Part shown: positions 54,551 to 63,000 of the stretch, in pieces | Position numbering within the stretch: the first letter of the stretch is position 1 | Layout of the letters: every line of letters begins with the position of its first letter | Source: Flavicella marina | Lineage (GTDB): Bacteria; Bacteroidota; Bacteroidia; Flavobacteriales; Flavobacteriaceae | NCBI RefSeq assembly: GCF_009193215.1 | Contig: NZ_VYVA01000002.1 | Coordinates: 186,001-250,000, forward strand | Length of the DNA: 64,000 nucleotides | Direction of reading: 5' to 3' | The notes under the pieces: generated by a model | Told to the model about the DNA's origin: nothing | The model's database searches: none | Seen by the model: only the letters and a program-made list of their open reading frames with translations | Program-made: the position numbers and the translations under genes

Positions 54551-55960
54551 ATGAATACAATTAAGTTATACGGTTCCGATTGGTGTATAGACTGTCAAAG
54601 AGCAAAATCATACCTTCAAGAGAATAATATTACATACGAATTTATTGATGTAGACCTAGATAAAGAAGCAACAGCAAAAGTTGAGGCAATAAACAATGGG
54701 AAACGTATTATTCCGACAATCTTAATTAACGATAAATCTTATACAAATCCGGATAATCCAACATTAGCTTCTGCACTCGGAATAAACGAAGAGGGAACAG
54801 TACAGTTGTTCGGAGCTGATTGGTGTCCTGATTGTAAAAGAGCCAAAAATTTTTTGGATGATAATAATGTTCACTATCAATTTATCGATGTAGATACTTA
54901 CCAATGGGCAACTGATGCTGTTGAAATAATAAATAAAGGAAAAAGAATAATTCCAACAATTCTTATCGACAATAAACCATTTACCAATCCTGATAACACC
55001 GTTTTACGTGAGGTTTTAAAAATTGATATAGAAAAAGAACACAAGGTTTTTGATACGATTATTATTGGAGGAGGTGCAGCAGGTTTAACGACTTCTATTT
55101 ATGCACAGAGAGATCGTTTTGATTCATTAATTCTAGAAAGAAAAAATATTGGTGGTAATGCATATTTAACCGAAAAAATTGAAAATTATCCTGGTTTTAC
55201 TGAAATTTCAGGACCAAAATTAATGGCTAGAATGGAAGAACAGGCCTTGACTTATGGTGCAACAATCAAAACAGGTGAAGAGGTAACTTCTATTGAAAAA
55301 AAGAACGAGATATTCAATGTTACCACAAAAGGGGGAATGTTTTTTGGAAAATCTGTTGTATTAGCAACCGGTTCTACTTATCGTAAATTAGGAATTAAGA
55401 ATGAAGAAGAACTGATAGGATCTGGAATTCATTTTTGTGCAACGTGTGATGGTGCTTTTTATAGAGATAAAGAGGTAATTGTAATTGGAGGAGGAAATTC
55501 AGCCTTAGAAGAAGGAATATTTTTGGCAGGTTTTTGTAAAACTGTGAAAATAGTTCACCGTTCTGAAAAATTTAAAGCTTCAGAAACCTACATCGAAAAG
55601 TTAAATACGATTGGTAATATAGAAGTTTATTTAGATAAAAAACCTGTAGAGTTTATTTCTAATAATAATGAATTGTTTGAAGGAATTAAAGTAAAAGATA
55701 ATACGTCTGGAAAAGAAGAAATAGTTACTGCAGATGGTGCTTTTGTTTTTATTGGCTTGATACCGAATACCAAGTCGTTTGAAAATTTGGTAGAAATGAA
55801 TGCTCAAGGGTTTATAAATTCACACGGACTAGCAGAAACATCGGTTCAAGGAATTTTTGCCGCAGGAGATTGTAGAGAAGGAGCTATCGCGCAAGTAGCA
55901 GCTGCTACAGGAGAAGGTGTTTTAGCGAGTTATGGAATTCGAAATTATCTAAAACAATAA
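54551..55960 (+). CDS. Thioredoxin reductase with two N-terminal glutaredoxin-like domains
   Basis: A 469-residue cytoplasmic fusion. Residues 1-78 and 82-158 are two glutaredoxin/NrdH-like domains with CxxC sites WCIDCQRAK (Cys12, Cys15) and WCPDCKRAK (Cys92, Cys95), each followed by KRIIPTILI (cis-Pro loop) and NPDN. Residues about 167-469 are a low-molecular-weight thioredoxin reductase: FDTIIIGGGAAGLTTSIYAQRD for FAD, CATCDGAFYRDK (redox Cys296, Cys299), VIVIGGGNSALEEG for NADPH, and FAAGDCREGAIAQVAAATGEGV at the FAD end. Electrons could flow NADPH-FAD-CATC to the attached domains. bshA in the window makes bacillithiol another possible partner, as inference. Terminator follows at once. 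Confidence 0.9.
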   Translation: MNTIKLYGSDWCIDCQRAKSYLQENNITYEFIDVDLDKEATAKVEAINNGKRIIPTILINDKSYTNPDNPTLASALGINEEGTVQLFGADWCPDCKRAKNFLDDNNVHYQFIDVDTYQWATDAVEIINKGKRIIPTILIDNKPFTNPDNTVLREVLKIDIEKEHKVFDTIIIGGGAAGLTTSIYAQRDRFDSLILERKNIGGNAYLTEKIENYPGFTEISGPKLMARMEEQALTYGATIKTGEEVTSIEKKNEIFNVTTKGGMFFGKSVVLATGSTYRKLGIKNEEELIGSGIHFCATCDGAFYRDKEVIVIGGGNSALEEGIFLAGFCKTVKIVHRSEKFKASETYIEKLNTIGNIEVYLDKKPVEFISNNNELFEGIKVKDNTSGKEEIVTADGAFVFIGLIPNTKSFENLVEMNAQGFINSHGLAETSVQGIFAAGDCREGAIAQVAAATGEGVLASYGIRNYLKQ

Positions 55961-55984
55961 AGGCTGTATAAAATACAGCCTTTT
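55959..55984. terminator. Bidirectional terminator after the thioredoxin reductase gene
   Basis: AAGGCTGTAT (55960-55969) pairs with ATACAGCCTT (55973-55982) around AAA, with T-tract to 55984; it overlaps the stop codon. It also faces the convergent KNYKPW gene ending at 55988. Confidence 0.8.
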
Positions 55985-55987
55985 AAA

Positions 55988-56326
55988 TTAGTCATTTATT
56001 GTTAGTGCCTCATTAGGCTCACTCACAAACTGATTGTTGTTCCAAGGTTTGTAGTTTTTTGCCTCTGGGCTTCTAAGTTTATGTTTGTTTGAAGAAACAA
56101 CCTCGATTTTTGTTCTTTCTGAGTTGTCTTTCCATGGTTTGTAATTTTTATGCTCATGACTTCTCAAGCTTTGTTGATGCGTACTTGAAGAAGTAATTTC
56201 TACTGTTTTTGTTTTATGTTGCCATGGTTTATAATTCTTCGCAGCTGGACCTTTTAAGTCGTTTCTGCTTTGTGCATTCATACCAACACCTACTAAAATT
56301 GCTACTATCCAAACTAAATTTCTCAT
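55988..56326 (-). CDS. Secreted small protein of three 30-residue KNYKPW repeats
   Basis: 112 residues: signal peptide (IVAILVGVGMNAQ, cleavage near 19-20) and a basic, low-complexity mature part. KNYKPW recurs at residues 30-35, 60-65 and 90-95, exactly every 30 residues, each preceded by LKGPAA/LRSHEH/LRSPEA. Between copies lie Ser/Thr/Lys-rich stretches (TVEITSSSTH; IEVVSSNK). No known domain recognised. It is presumably periplasmic or exported, perhaps binding an anionic surface through its Lys/Trp motif. A TAAATTTG -7-like box lies on the minus strand at 56356-56363, and a palindrome at 56409-56428 separates it from the NarL gene. Function unknown. Confidence 0.7.
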   Translation of the reverse strand: MRNLVWIVAILVGVGMNAQSRNDLKGPAAKNYKPWQHKTKTVEITSSSTHQQSLRSHEHKNYKPWKDNSERTKIEVVSSNKHKLRSPEAKNYKPWNNNQFVSEPNEALTIND

Positions 56327-56408
56327 AACCTATCGCTTTAATGATTAAACATATACAAATTTACAAATGAGTATAGGTTTGTGAAATATGAGAAAAATGG
56401 TATTTTTT

Positions 56409-56428
56409 TATCCGTATAAATACGGATA
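56409..56428. promoter_or_regulatory. Near-perfect 20-bp palindrome between NarL-type regulator and KNYKPW gene
   Basis: Arms TATCCGTAT (56409-56417) and ATACGGATA (56420-56428), perfect 9-bp complement around AA. It begins immediately after the NarL stop. It is not a normal terminator, because an A-run rather than a T-run follows on the coding (minus) strand. It lies about 80 bases before the KNYKPW start codon, a suitable position for a response-regulator site. Confidence 0.5.
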
Positions 56429-57055
56429 TTAAATCAGGTCTAAACTTTTGGCTTTATTGATCAGCTCAACGGTGTTCTTTACCTTGAGTTTTTTGAGCAT
56501 ATTCGAACGATGTGTTTCTACAGTTCTTGTACTTACATATAGTTTGGTTGCAATTTCTTTGGTAGTGAAACCCTTGGCCAACAATTTGATAATTTCGGTC
56601 TCTTTTTTTGTGAATTTTTTGATGCTATTGGTTTCAGAAAGACTGTCTATCATTTTGGTAGAGATTTCTTGACTGAAATATTTGTTTCCTTCATACACCT
56701 CACGTATAGCAGTTGTTAACTCTTGTTCATCTGTGTTTTTTAACAAATAACCTTGGGCGCCTAATTTTGCGCAACGTGCAATATAATTTCCATCATCGTG
56801 CATTGAGATAGCAATTGCTTTGATAGTCTTAAACTCTTTTTTTAGCTTTTTTAATACATCAAACCCATTCATATTCGGCATTGATAAATCCAATAATACG
56901 ATATCTGGATTGTTATCAATAAGTGCCTCAAATAGTTTTACACCGTCTTCAAGACTTGCGATTACATCAAGATCTTCGTGTTTGTCTATAAGAGCAGTTA
57001 GACCGTCTCGAAACAATTTGTGGTCGTCTACCACGATTATTTTTATACTAGGCAT
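56429..57055 (-). CDS. NarL/FixJ-family response regulator
   Basis: A 208-residue two-component regulator. Receiver domain at 1-120: IIVVDDHKLFRDGL (acidic pocket), phosphoacceptor Asp56 in LLDLSMPNMNG, ISMHDD switch, and LLKNTDEQEL with the conserved Lys. LuxR-type helix-turn-helix at about 143-203: FTKKETEIIKLLAKGFTTKEIATKLYVSTRTVETHRSNMLKKL. It should bind a palindromic site as a dimer. The ATG overlaps the end of the histidine-kinase gene by 8 bases, so the pair is co-translated. The output genes are unknown; the adjacent palindrome and KNYKPW gene are the nearest candidates. Confidence 0.95.
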   Translation of the reverse strand: MPSIKIIVVDDHKLFRDGLTALIDKHEDLDVIASLEDGVKLFEALIDNNPDIVLLDLSMPNMNGFDVLKKLKKEFKTIKAIAISMHDDGNYIARCAKLGAQGYLLKNTDEQELTTAIREVYEGNKYFSQEISTKMIDSLSETNSIKKFTKKETEIIKLLAKGFTTKEIATKLYVSTRTVETHRSNMLKKLKVKNTVELINKAKSLDLI

Positions 57056-58703
57056 AGGTCAATGGAATTTCAAATTCAACTGTGGCATGTTTTTTTTCTG
57101 GAGTAAAATGGATGGCTCCATTTAGAATTTCTACTCTTTCTTTTATGTTAATAAGACCAGAACCTGTTTCTACTTTTTCAAGATTGTATCCCAATCCATT
57201 GTCAAAATAGAATACTGAAAGCAATTCGTCAAATTCTGTAATAGAAATTCTAATTTTTGTTGCTTTAGAATGTTTGATTGTATTGTTAATTAGTTCTTGA
57301 CAGATTCTAAATACAGAGATGGAAATTGTATCATCAATCTTTGAGTTGTTTTCTTTAATTCCATTATCAAATTCAATGTCGATATGCGTAGATTTTTTTA
57401 TCAAGTTTACAAAAGTTTGTAACGTCGCGGCTACACCAAAATCTATTAAAGTAGGAGGCATCAAATCGTAGACCATTCTCCGTATCTCAGCAATGGTTTG
57501 ATCAATGATTTCTTTAGCGTCATTCTTTTGTTTTGCATCTATGTTTAGAGATTCTACATAAAATCGTAAACTAGTTAAAAGGGGGCCGATACCATCGTGA
57601 AGTTCTTGTGACAAACGTTTTCTTTCGGTTTCTTGACCTTCGATGAGGTTTCGTTTTCTTTGCGTATTTGCAAAATTAATTTTGTTTTGATACTCAATTA
57701 ATTTTTCTTGCATTTTTATAAGGGAATGCCCTAAAATATCGTTGTTAGATTTTGGTTTGTAATTAGAATCTAGATTCATATTTCCAACATCTTTCGAAAA
57801 TGAAATAGCACTTGACAAAGAAACTTTTAACTCGGTTAAAGCTTTTAGAACTTCATCAATCTCTTTAAATGATGATTTTTTGTATCGTACAGGTTTATAA
57901 TTTCCATCAGTCATTTCTAAGATTTCCTTTTTCATTTTGTTGAGTGGAGTAGAAATGAATTGCGCCAAGTAATTACCCAAAAACAGGGCAATTATTAAAA
58001 TACTTATTGCGATAATGATTAATTTTTTTTGCATAGATTTTAAAGGTATCGCAACTTCTTTGGCATCAATTTCAGAAAGAATCACAAATTTAAAATTTGG
58101 GAATTCTATCAAATGATAGGCACTATAAACTTCTATATTTCTATAATCTTTGTAAATACCTTTTTCAATTTTATTTTCAAATGCATTTTTTACACTTTCT
58201 GTTTCAGAAATGATACTATATGGTGCTTCTTCCGGGAAAAACCGAGAAGCAGATCTCAAACGAAAATCTGAACCAACGAGGTAGGTTTCACCACTAGACC
58301 CCATTCCTGTTCGTTCTAACAATACATTTTGGATGAAAGTATCATTTAAGAGTTTTATATATGTGGAGTCGTCTTGAACGAAGACCAAACCAATTAATAA
58401 TTTTCCATCATGAGAAAACTCGGTGAAGTCATAGACACCGTTATTTTTAATAGGGGTTGGAAGTTTTGATAAAAAGATAGAATCGCTGGCGGAAGAAACA
58501 GGAACTTTTTTAAAATTTTCCCATTCTCTTTGAATATAATCTTCGACTTGAATTCTTTTCAAACGTTCAATCGAGCTCAATTGTGACAATACTTTATCGT
58601 CTAAAGTACTTTCGAATAATGAATAGAAGGAAAAAGAAATGGTTATCACAACAGTGAATATCAAAGTATTTATGATAACAAGTATCCAAGTTCTGATATT
58701 CAT
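57048..58703 (-). CDS. Membrane sensor histidine kinase (HisKA_3 type)
   Basis: 551 residues. Two membrane helices (about 6-28 and 228-250) enclose a periplasmic sensor of about 200 residues that looks like a double-Cache/PAS-like fold (LVGSDFRLRSASRFFPEEAPYSII). A HAMP-like linker and coiled coil (about 255-350) lead to the HisKA_3 dimerisation helix RKRLSQELHDGIGPLLTSLRF with phospho-His369. The ATPase domain has ELINNTIKHSKATKI, DNGLGYN and GSGLINIKERV. It signals to the NarL-type regulator encoded just downstream with 8 overlapping bases. The ligand is unknown. Confidence 0.92.
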   Translation of the reverse strand: MNIRTWILVIINTLIFTVVITISFSFYSLFESTLDDKVLSQLSSIERLKRIQVEDYIQREWENFKKVPVSSASDSIFLSKLPTPIKNNGVYDFTEFSHDGKLLIGLVFVQDDSTYIKLLNDTFIQNVLLERTGMGSSGETYLVGSDFRLRSASRFFPEEAPYSIISETESVKNAFENKIEKGIYKDYRNIEVYSAYHLIEFPNFKFVILSEIDAKEVAIPLKSMQKKLIIIAISILIIALFLGNYLAQFISTPLNKMKKEILEMTDGNYKPVRYKKSSFKEIDEVLKALTELKVSLSSAISFSKDVGNMNLDSNYKPKSNNDILGHSLIKMQEKLIEYQNKINFANTQRKRNLIEGQETERKRLSQELHDGIGPLLTSLRFYVESLNIDAKQKNDAKEIIDQTIAEIRRMVYDLMPPTLIDFGVAATLQTFVNLIKKSTHIDIEFDNGIKENNSKIDDTISISVFRICQELINNTIKHSKATKIRISITEFDELLSVFYFDNGLGYNLEKVETGSGLINIKERVEILNGAIHFTPEKKHATVEFEIPLTYA

Positions 58704-58753
58704 ATATCTGTGAATTTTTTTATGATTCTAAGATATGAAAAAATGTCTTTTTG

Positions 58754-58778
58754 AAAAAAACAGAATCGTATAGATTCT
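58754..58778 (-). terminator. Terminator of aroB
   Basis: On the minus strand AGAATC (58778-58773) pairs with GATTCT (58767-58762), loop of five, then G and seven T. It lies directly behind the aroB stop at 58781. Confidence 0.6.
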
Positions 58779-58780
58779 AT

Positions 58781-59839
58781 TTAAGCAAGGTAATAGTCGA
58801 TAGATTCTTCAACTAGTTCGATAGGTACCTTGCAATCAATTTTATATTTTTCAATGGCTTCTAACAAGACAAAATTTACTTGACCACCCACATTTTTTTT
58901 GTCGTGTTTTAAATAATCAAAGACCGCAGCATAATCTTCTTTTACGATTGGCACCTTCCCAAACAAATCGATTACATATGCTTTTAAATCAGACAAAACA
59001 GCTTCAGAAAAACCATAAAGTTTGTTTGAAATATAGGCTTCAGTTACCATACCTAAAGAAATGGCTTGACCATGTGTTAAAGTAGTTTTGTGTTCTGATT
59101 CTAAAAAATAAGATTCTACAGCATGTCCTATAGTATGTCCGTAATTTAATATTTTTCTCAAGCTAGATTCTTTTTGATCAGCTAGCACAACTTCATTTTT
59201 AATTTCGACAGAGCGATGAATCAGGTACCCAACATTTTTTAGATTGTTGTTACGCACATCATTGTACAAGTCGTTGTCATAGATCAATCCGTGTTTTATA
59301 ATCTCTGCAGTTCCAGAAATTATTTCTTGTTCAGATACGGTTTTTAAAAAATCAATATCAATCAATACCATTTCTGGATCAGAAAATATACCAATTTGAT
59401 TTTTTAACACACCCAAATCAACTCCCGTTTTACCACCAACTGAGGCGTCTACCATACTAAGCAACGTTGTAGGAATGTTGATAAATGCAATTCCTCGTTT
59501 GAAACAAGAAGCCACAAAACCTCCCATATCAGTAATAACCCCACCACCAAGGTTGATCATCAAACTTTTTCTATCTGCACCCAATTCGGTCAATACATTC
59601 CATAAACCAGTACAAGTATCTAAGTTTTTATTGATTTCACCAGATTCAATTTCAATAATTTCTATGGTAAGATCTGTAGCCATTTCAGCCATCAACTTAG
59701 GCAAACAATCACGATTCGTATTTTCATCAACCAAAATAAAAATTAAAGAGTGTTTATTATTTGCTAAATACTCGTTTAATTGAAGGTATGCGTTTTCTTG
59801 AAAATGAACTTGACAGCTTGTCGATTGTATTGATTTCAT
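58781..59839 (-). CDS. aroB: 3-Dehydroquinate synthase
   Basis: 352 residues; the second shikimate-pathway enzyme, turning DAHP into 3-dehydroquinate using NAD and a divalent metal. Signatures: NLGGGVITDMGGFVASCFKRGIAFINIPTTLLSMVDASVGGKTGVDLG (NAD and substrate, about 95-142), KNQIGIFSDPEMVLID, EIIKHGLI, and KILNYGHTIGHAVESY with metal-binding His residues. The metal Glu is in GTAEIIKHG. It is a single gene, with the terminator at 58754 and the kinase gene downstream. The length is normal. Confidence 0.96.
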   Translation of the reverse strand: MKSIQSTSCQVHFQENAYLQLNEYLANNKHSLIFILVDENTNRDCLPKLMAEMATDLTIEIIEIESGEINKNLDTCTGLWNVLTELGADRKSLMINLGGGVITDMGGFVASCFKRGIAFINIPTTLLSMVDASVGGKTGVDLGVLKNQIGIFSDPEMVLIDIDFLKTVSEQEIISGTAEIIKHGLIYDNDLYNDVRNNNLKNVGYLIHRSVEIKNEVVLADQKESSLRKILNYGHTIGHAVESYFLESEHKTTLTHGQAISLGMVTEAYISNKLYGFSEAVLSDLKAYVIDLFGKVPIVKEDYAAVFDYLKHDKKNVGGQVNFVLLEAIEKYKIDCKVPIELVEESIDYYLA

Positions 59840-60091
59840 GTGCTTATTTTAGAAATGCAATATTACATATTTCTTCGCAATTTTGTCGTGTATTCTATAC
59901 GAATATTCTTCAATAATACTTGTTTAATGGGATGATTTTTTTCAAAATCTATAATTCATTTCATTATTTATAGTTGTAATCAAACATAGCATTTTAATTC
60001 GTTTAAAACCTGGGAAACACTAGAGAATTAATGAAATAATTATAAACATTCTTTAATAGTTTTCCTTTTCATTAGCTGTAATTTTGTCAAG

Positions 60092-63000
60092 ATGAGAAAG
60101 TTATTGGTTTTTGTGAGCTTTTTTGCTCTCTGTATTAATTTGCAGGGGCAGTCACCAGGTGGTATCGGTAAGACGAAAATGTCTTTGTGGTACAGTGGTG
60201 ACTTTGGAGTTTCTGACACTGGAACACTAGAGTGGGAAGATAGAAGTGATGATACCAACAATGCCCAACAGCCAACTGCTTCGGAAAAAGCGATACAATC
60301 AAATTATTTCAACTTCAATAGTACCTTTACTTTTGATGGTACATCTGATAGGTTTGCTATTTCAGGTTTGAATTATGCTAATGGCCAAATCTTGTCCGAA
60401 CTTTCAGCTTTTGTTGTGTATGCGACAGATTTTTCAAATAATTCGTACTCAAGTAACTGGTCTTTTTTAGATTTTGACAGAAGTGAATCTTTTAATTTCT
60501 ATATACATGGTAACGGAAGATTGGCCATGTCTTTTCAATCTGAAGGAACTCAAGATTTGGTGGCCACCACTGTTACGAATAATGGTTTGCCCCATATTGC
60601 TAGTTATTTGTTTGATGGAGATGAATCTAATGAATCTGTAATGCGTTTAGATGGATTTGAAGATTATGTAAATAACAACACTTCTTCAAATATTACTGTT
60701 TCGGCAAATCGATATGGTTTTATCGGGGATGGTTCGGAAGCAAGTTCGTTTAATGGTTCTAAAAACAATATTTATTACGATGGAGATATTGCTGAAATAA
60801 TTTTTTATGACAAAGGCGATTTAGATGCCACGGATATCAAAAAAATTGAATCGTATTTGGCTATGAAGTATGGAATTACTTTAGATGTTGGTACTACAAA
60901 TTATGTCAATTCATCCAACACTTCTGTTTGGGATAATAGTATTGTAGGGTATTGGAATGGAGTGGCAGGTATCATTCAAGATGATACAGGAGCTTTGCAT
61001 CAAAAAATTTCAAAGTCCAATGATTATGAGGCACTTATTGTTTCAACTGATAATGATTATGTTTCTGCTAATATTGATGAAAGTAGATCGGATGTCGGTG
61101 AAGGAAAATCGTTGTTTTTTGGTCATAACAATCAACCAGACGGATTTTCTGCATTTGGGGGTAGTGGGTCAGAATATTTATTTAATAAAACATGGTTGTT
61201 TAAAGAAAAAAATGGAGATGTAGGGGATGTATTTATTGCAATTGACAAATCTATTTTTACGGGAGAATCTGTCGATCTAATAGTGAGTGCAAATGATTCT
61301 TTCGATGGCAGCGATACAAGATATGCTATGACAGAGGGGCCAAGTCATTATTATGTTGAAGTAAATATTGCGAATAACTCTTATGTCTCATTTGTTATGA
61401 CTCAGACTACCAAAGCTCCAGGTGGCGTTGTAGGTGGTTTAGAAATTTGGTTTAAATCTGACGTAGGTGTTACTAGTTCAGGTAGTAGTGTGAGTAATGT
61501 AACAGATCAAACATTCAATGGGTATGATTTATCTCAAAGTGCCTCAACGAATCAACCGACAAATTCTTCAATGACAAATTTTAATTCGAATATTACCTTT
61601 GATGGTAGTAATGATCGAATGCCAATCAAAGACAAGAATTTTACAAGTTCTGATAATTTGAATCAAGTGTATGTTTGGACTGTTTTCAACACCGATTTTT
61701 CTAATACAGGAACATCAGGAAGTGTGAATACTGCCAATTGGGCATTTTTAGATTTTGATAGAAGTGAATGGTTTAACACTTCAATTCATGGTGATGGTAC
61801 ATTGCAGTTTGCTTATAATTCTGGTGGTATAAAAGATAATTTTGGTGTGGAGACAGCCAATGATGGTACAGCGAATTTAGGTGGTTTTATTTTTGACACG
61901 AATGTAACTGAAGAGACGAAAATTCGTGTGAATGGGAACGAAGATTATTCTGCAGATGTAACGAGTGCACCTATCAATAGTTCGCTTACTAGATATGGCT
62001 ATGTAGGGGATGGTTCCGAAGCAAGTACTTTTAATAGTGCGGCAAATAATGCATATTACGATGGTTCTATTTCAGAAGTTATTTATTACGAAAATCAAAC
62101 CATATCACCAGAGGATATTAACAAAATTGAATCTTATTTGGCTGTTAAATATGGAATTACTTTAAATACGTCTTCATTGAAATATAGCGCTTCAGATGCT
62201 GGAGTTACGATTTGGGATGATATGACGTATTGGAATGATATTGGAGTGATTGGTCTTGATGAAAACTCAAGTTTGAACCAAAAACAATCGAGATCTACAA
62301 ATGCCGATGCGATTTTGACAGTTGCTTTAGGTAACGAAATCAAAACTTCAAATATTGCAAACACAAATTCTTTTGATGATGATTTAGATTTTTTCGCTTG
62401 GGGAAATAACGACACAGATGCTGTAATTAGTGAATTGGTGTTTCCTACCTTGATTACAGGTATTAGCAATTGTGAGTATGATTATATTGGATTTGATAGA
62501 GATTGGAAAGTTAAAAACACAGGAAATGTAACTGGAGTTACGCTTCAGTTTGATCTTACAGGTTTCTCGAATCCAGGAGAATTTGATTTACTAATCGATG
62601 AAGATGGCAATGCCAATTATTCCGATGGTGCACATCGATTGCTAGAAACAGGAGTTTTAACAGGTTCTAATCTTGTTTTTTCAAATATAGACATTGCAGA
62701 TGGAGAAGTGTTTACTTTAATTCGAAAGAATCCCGATGCACAGATAGTATATGAAAGCGATTCTTGGTCGGGTGGAAATTCGGCAGGTGTTTTAGATAAT
62801 TCAGCAACAGACTTGCTGAAATCTGTACAAATTAAGCAGAGTGTGGTATTGCCAACTGAGGCAAACTGTAAATGTATGGAAGTAGTATCTGGTGCAGTTG
62901 TTACGGTTGAAAATGGAAAAGATTTAACGGTAAGTGATGTGTTAGAATTGGAAGGAGAAATATATCTGTATGGGGATGCACAGTTGATTCAAACCTTAGA

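Noticed and set aside
56409-56428. Palindrome as a rho-independent terminator of the NarL gene
   Set aside because: On the minus strand an A-run, not a T-run, follows the hairpin.
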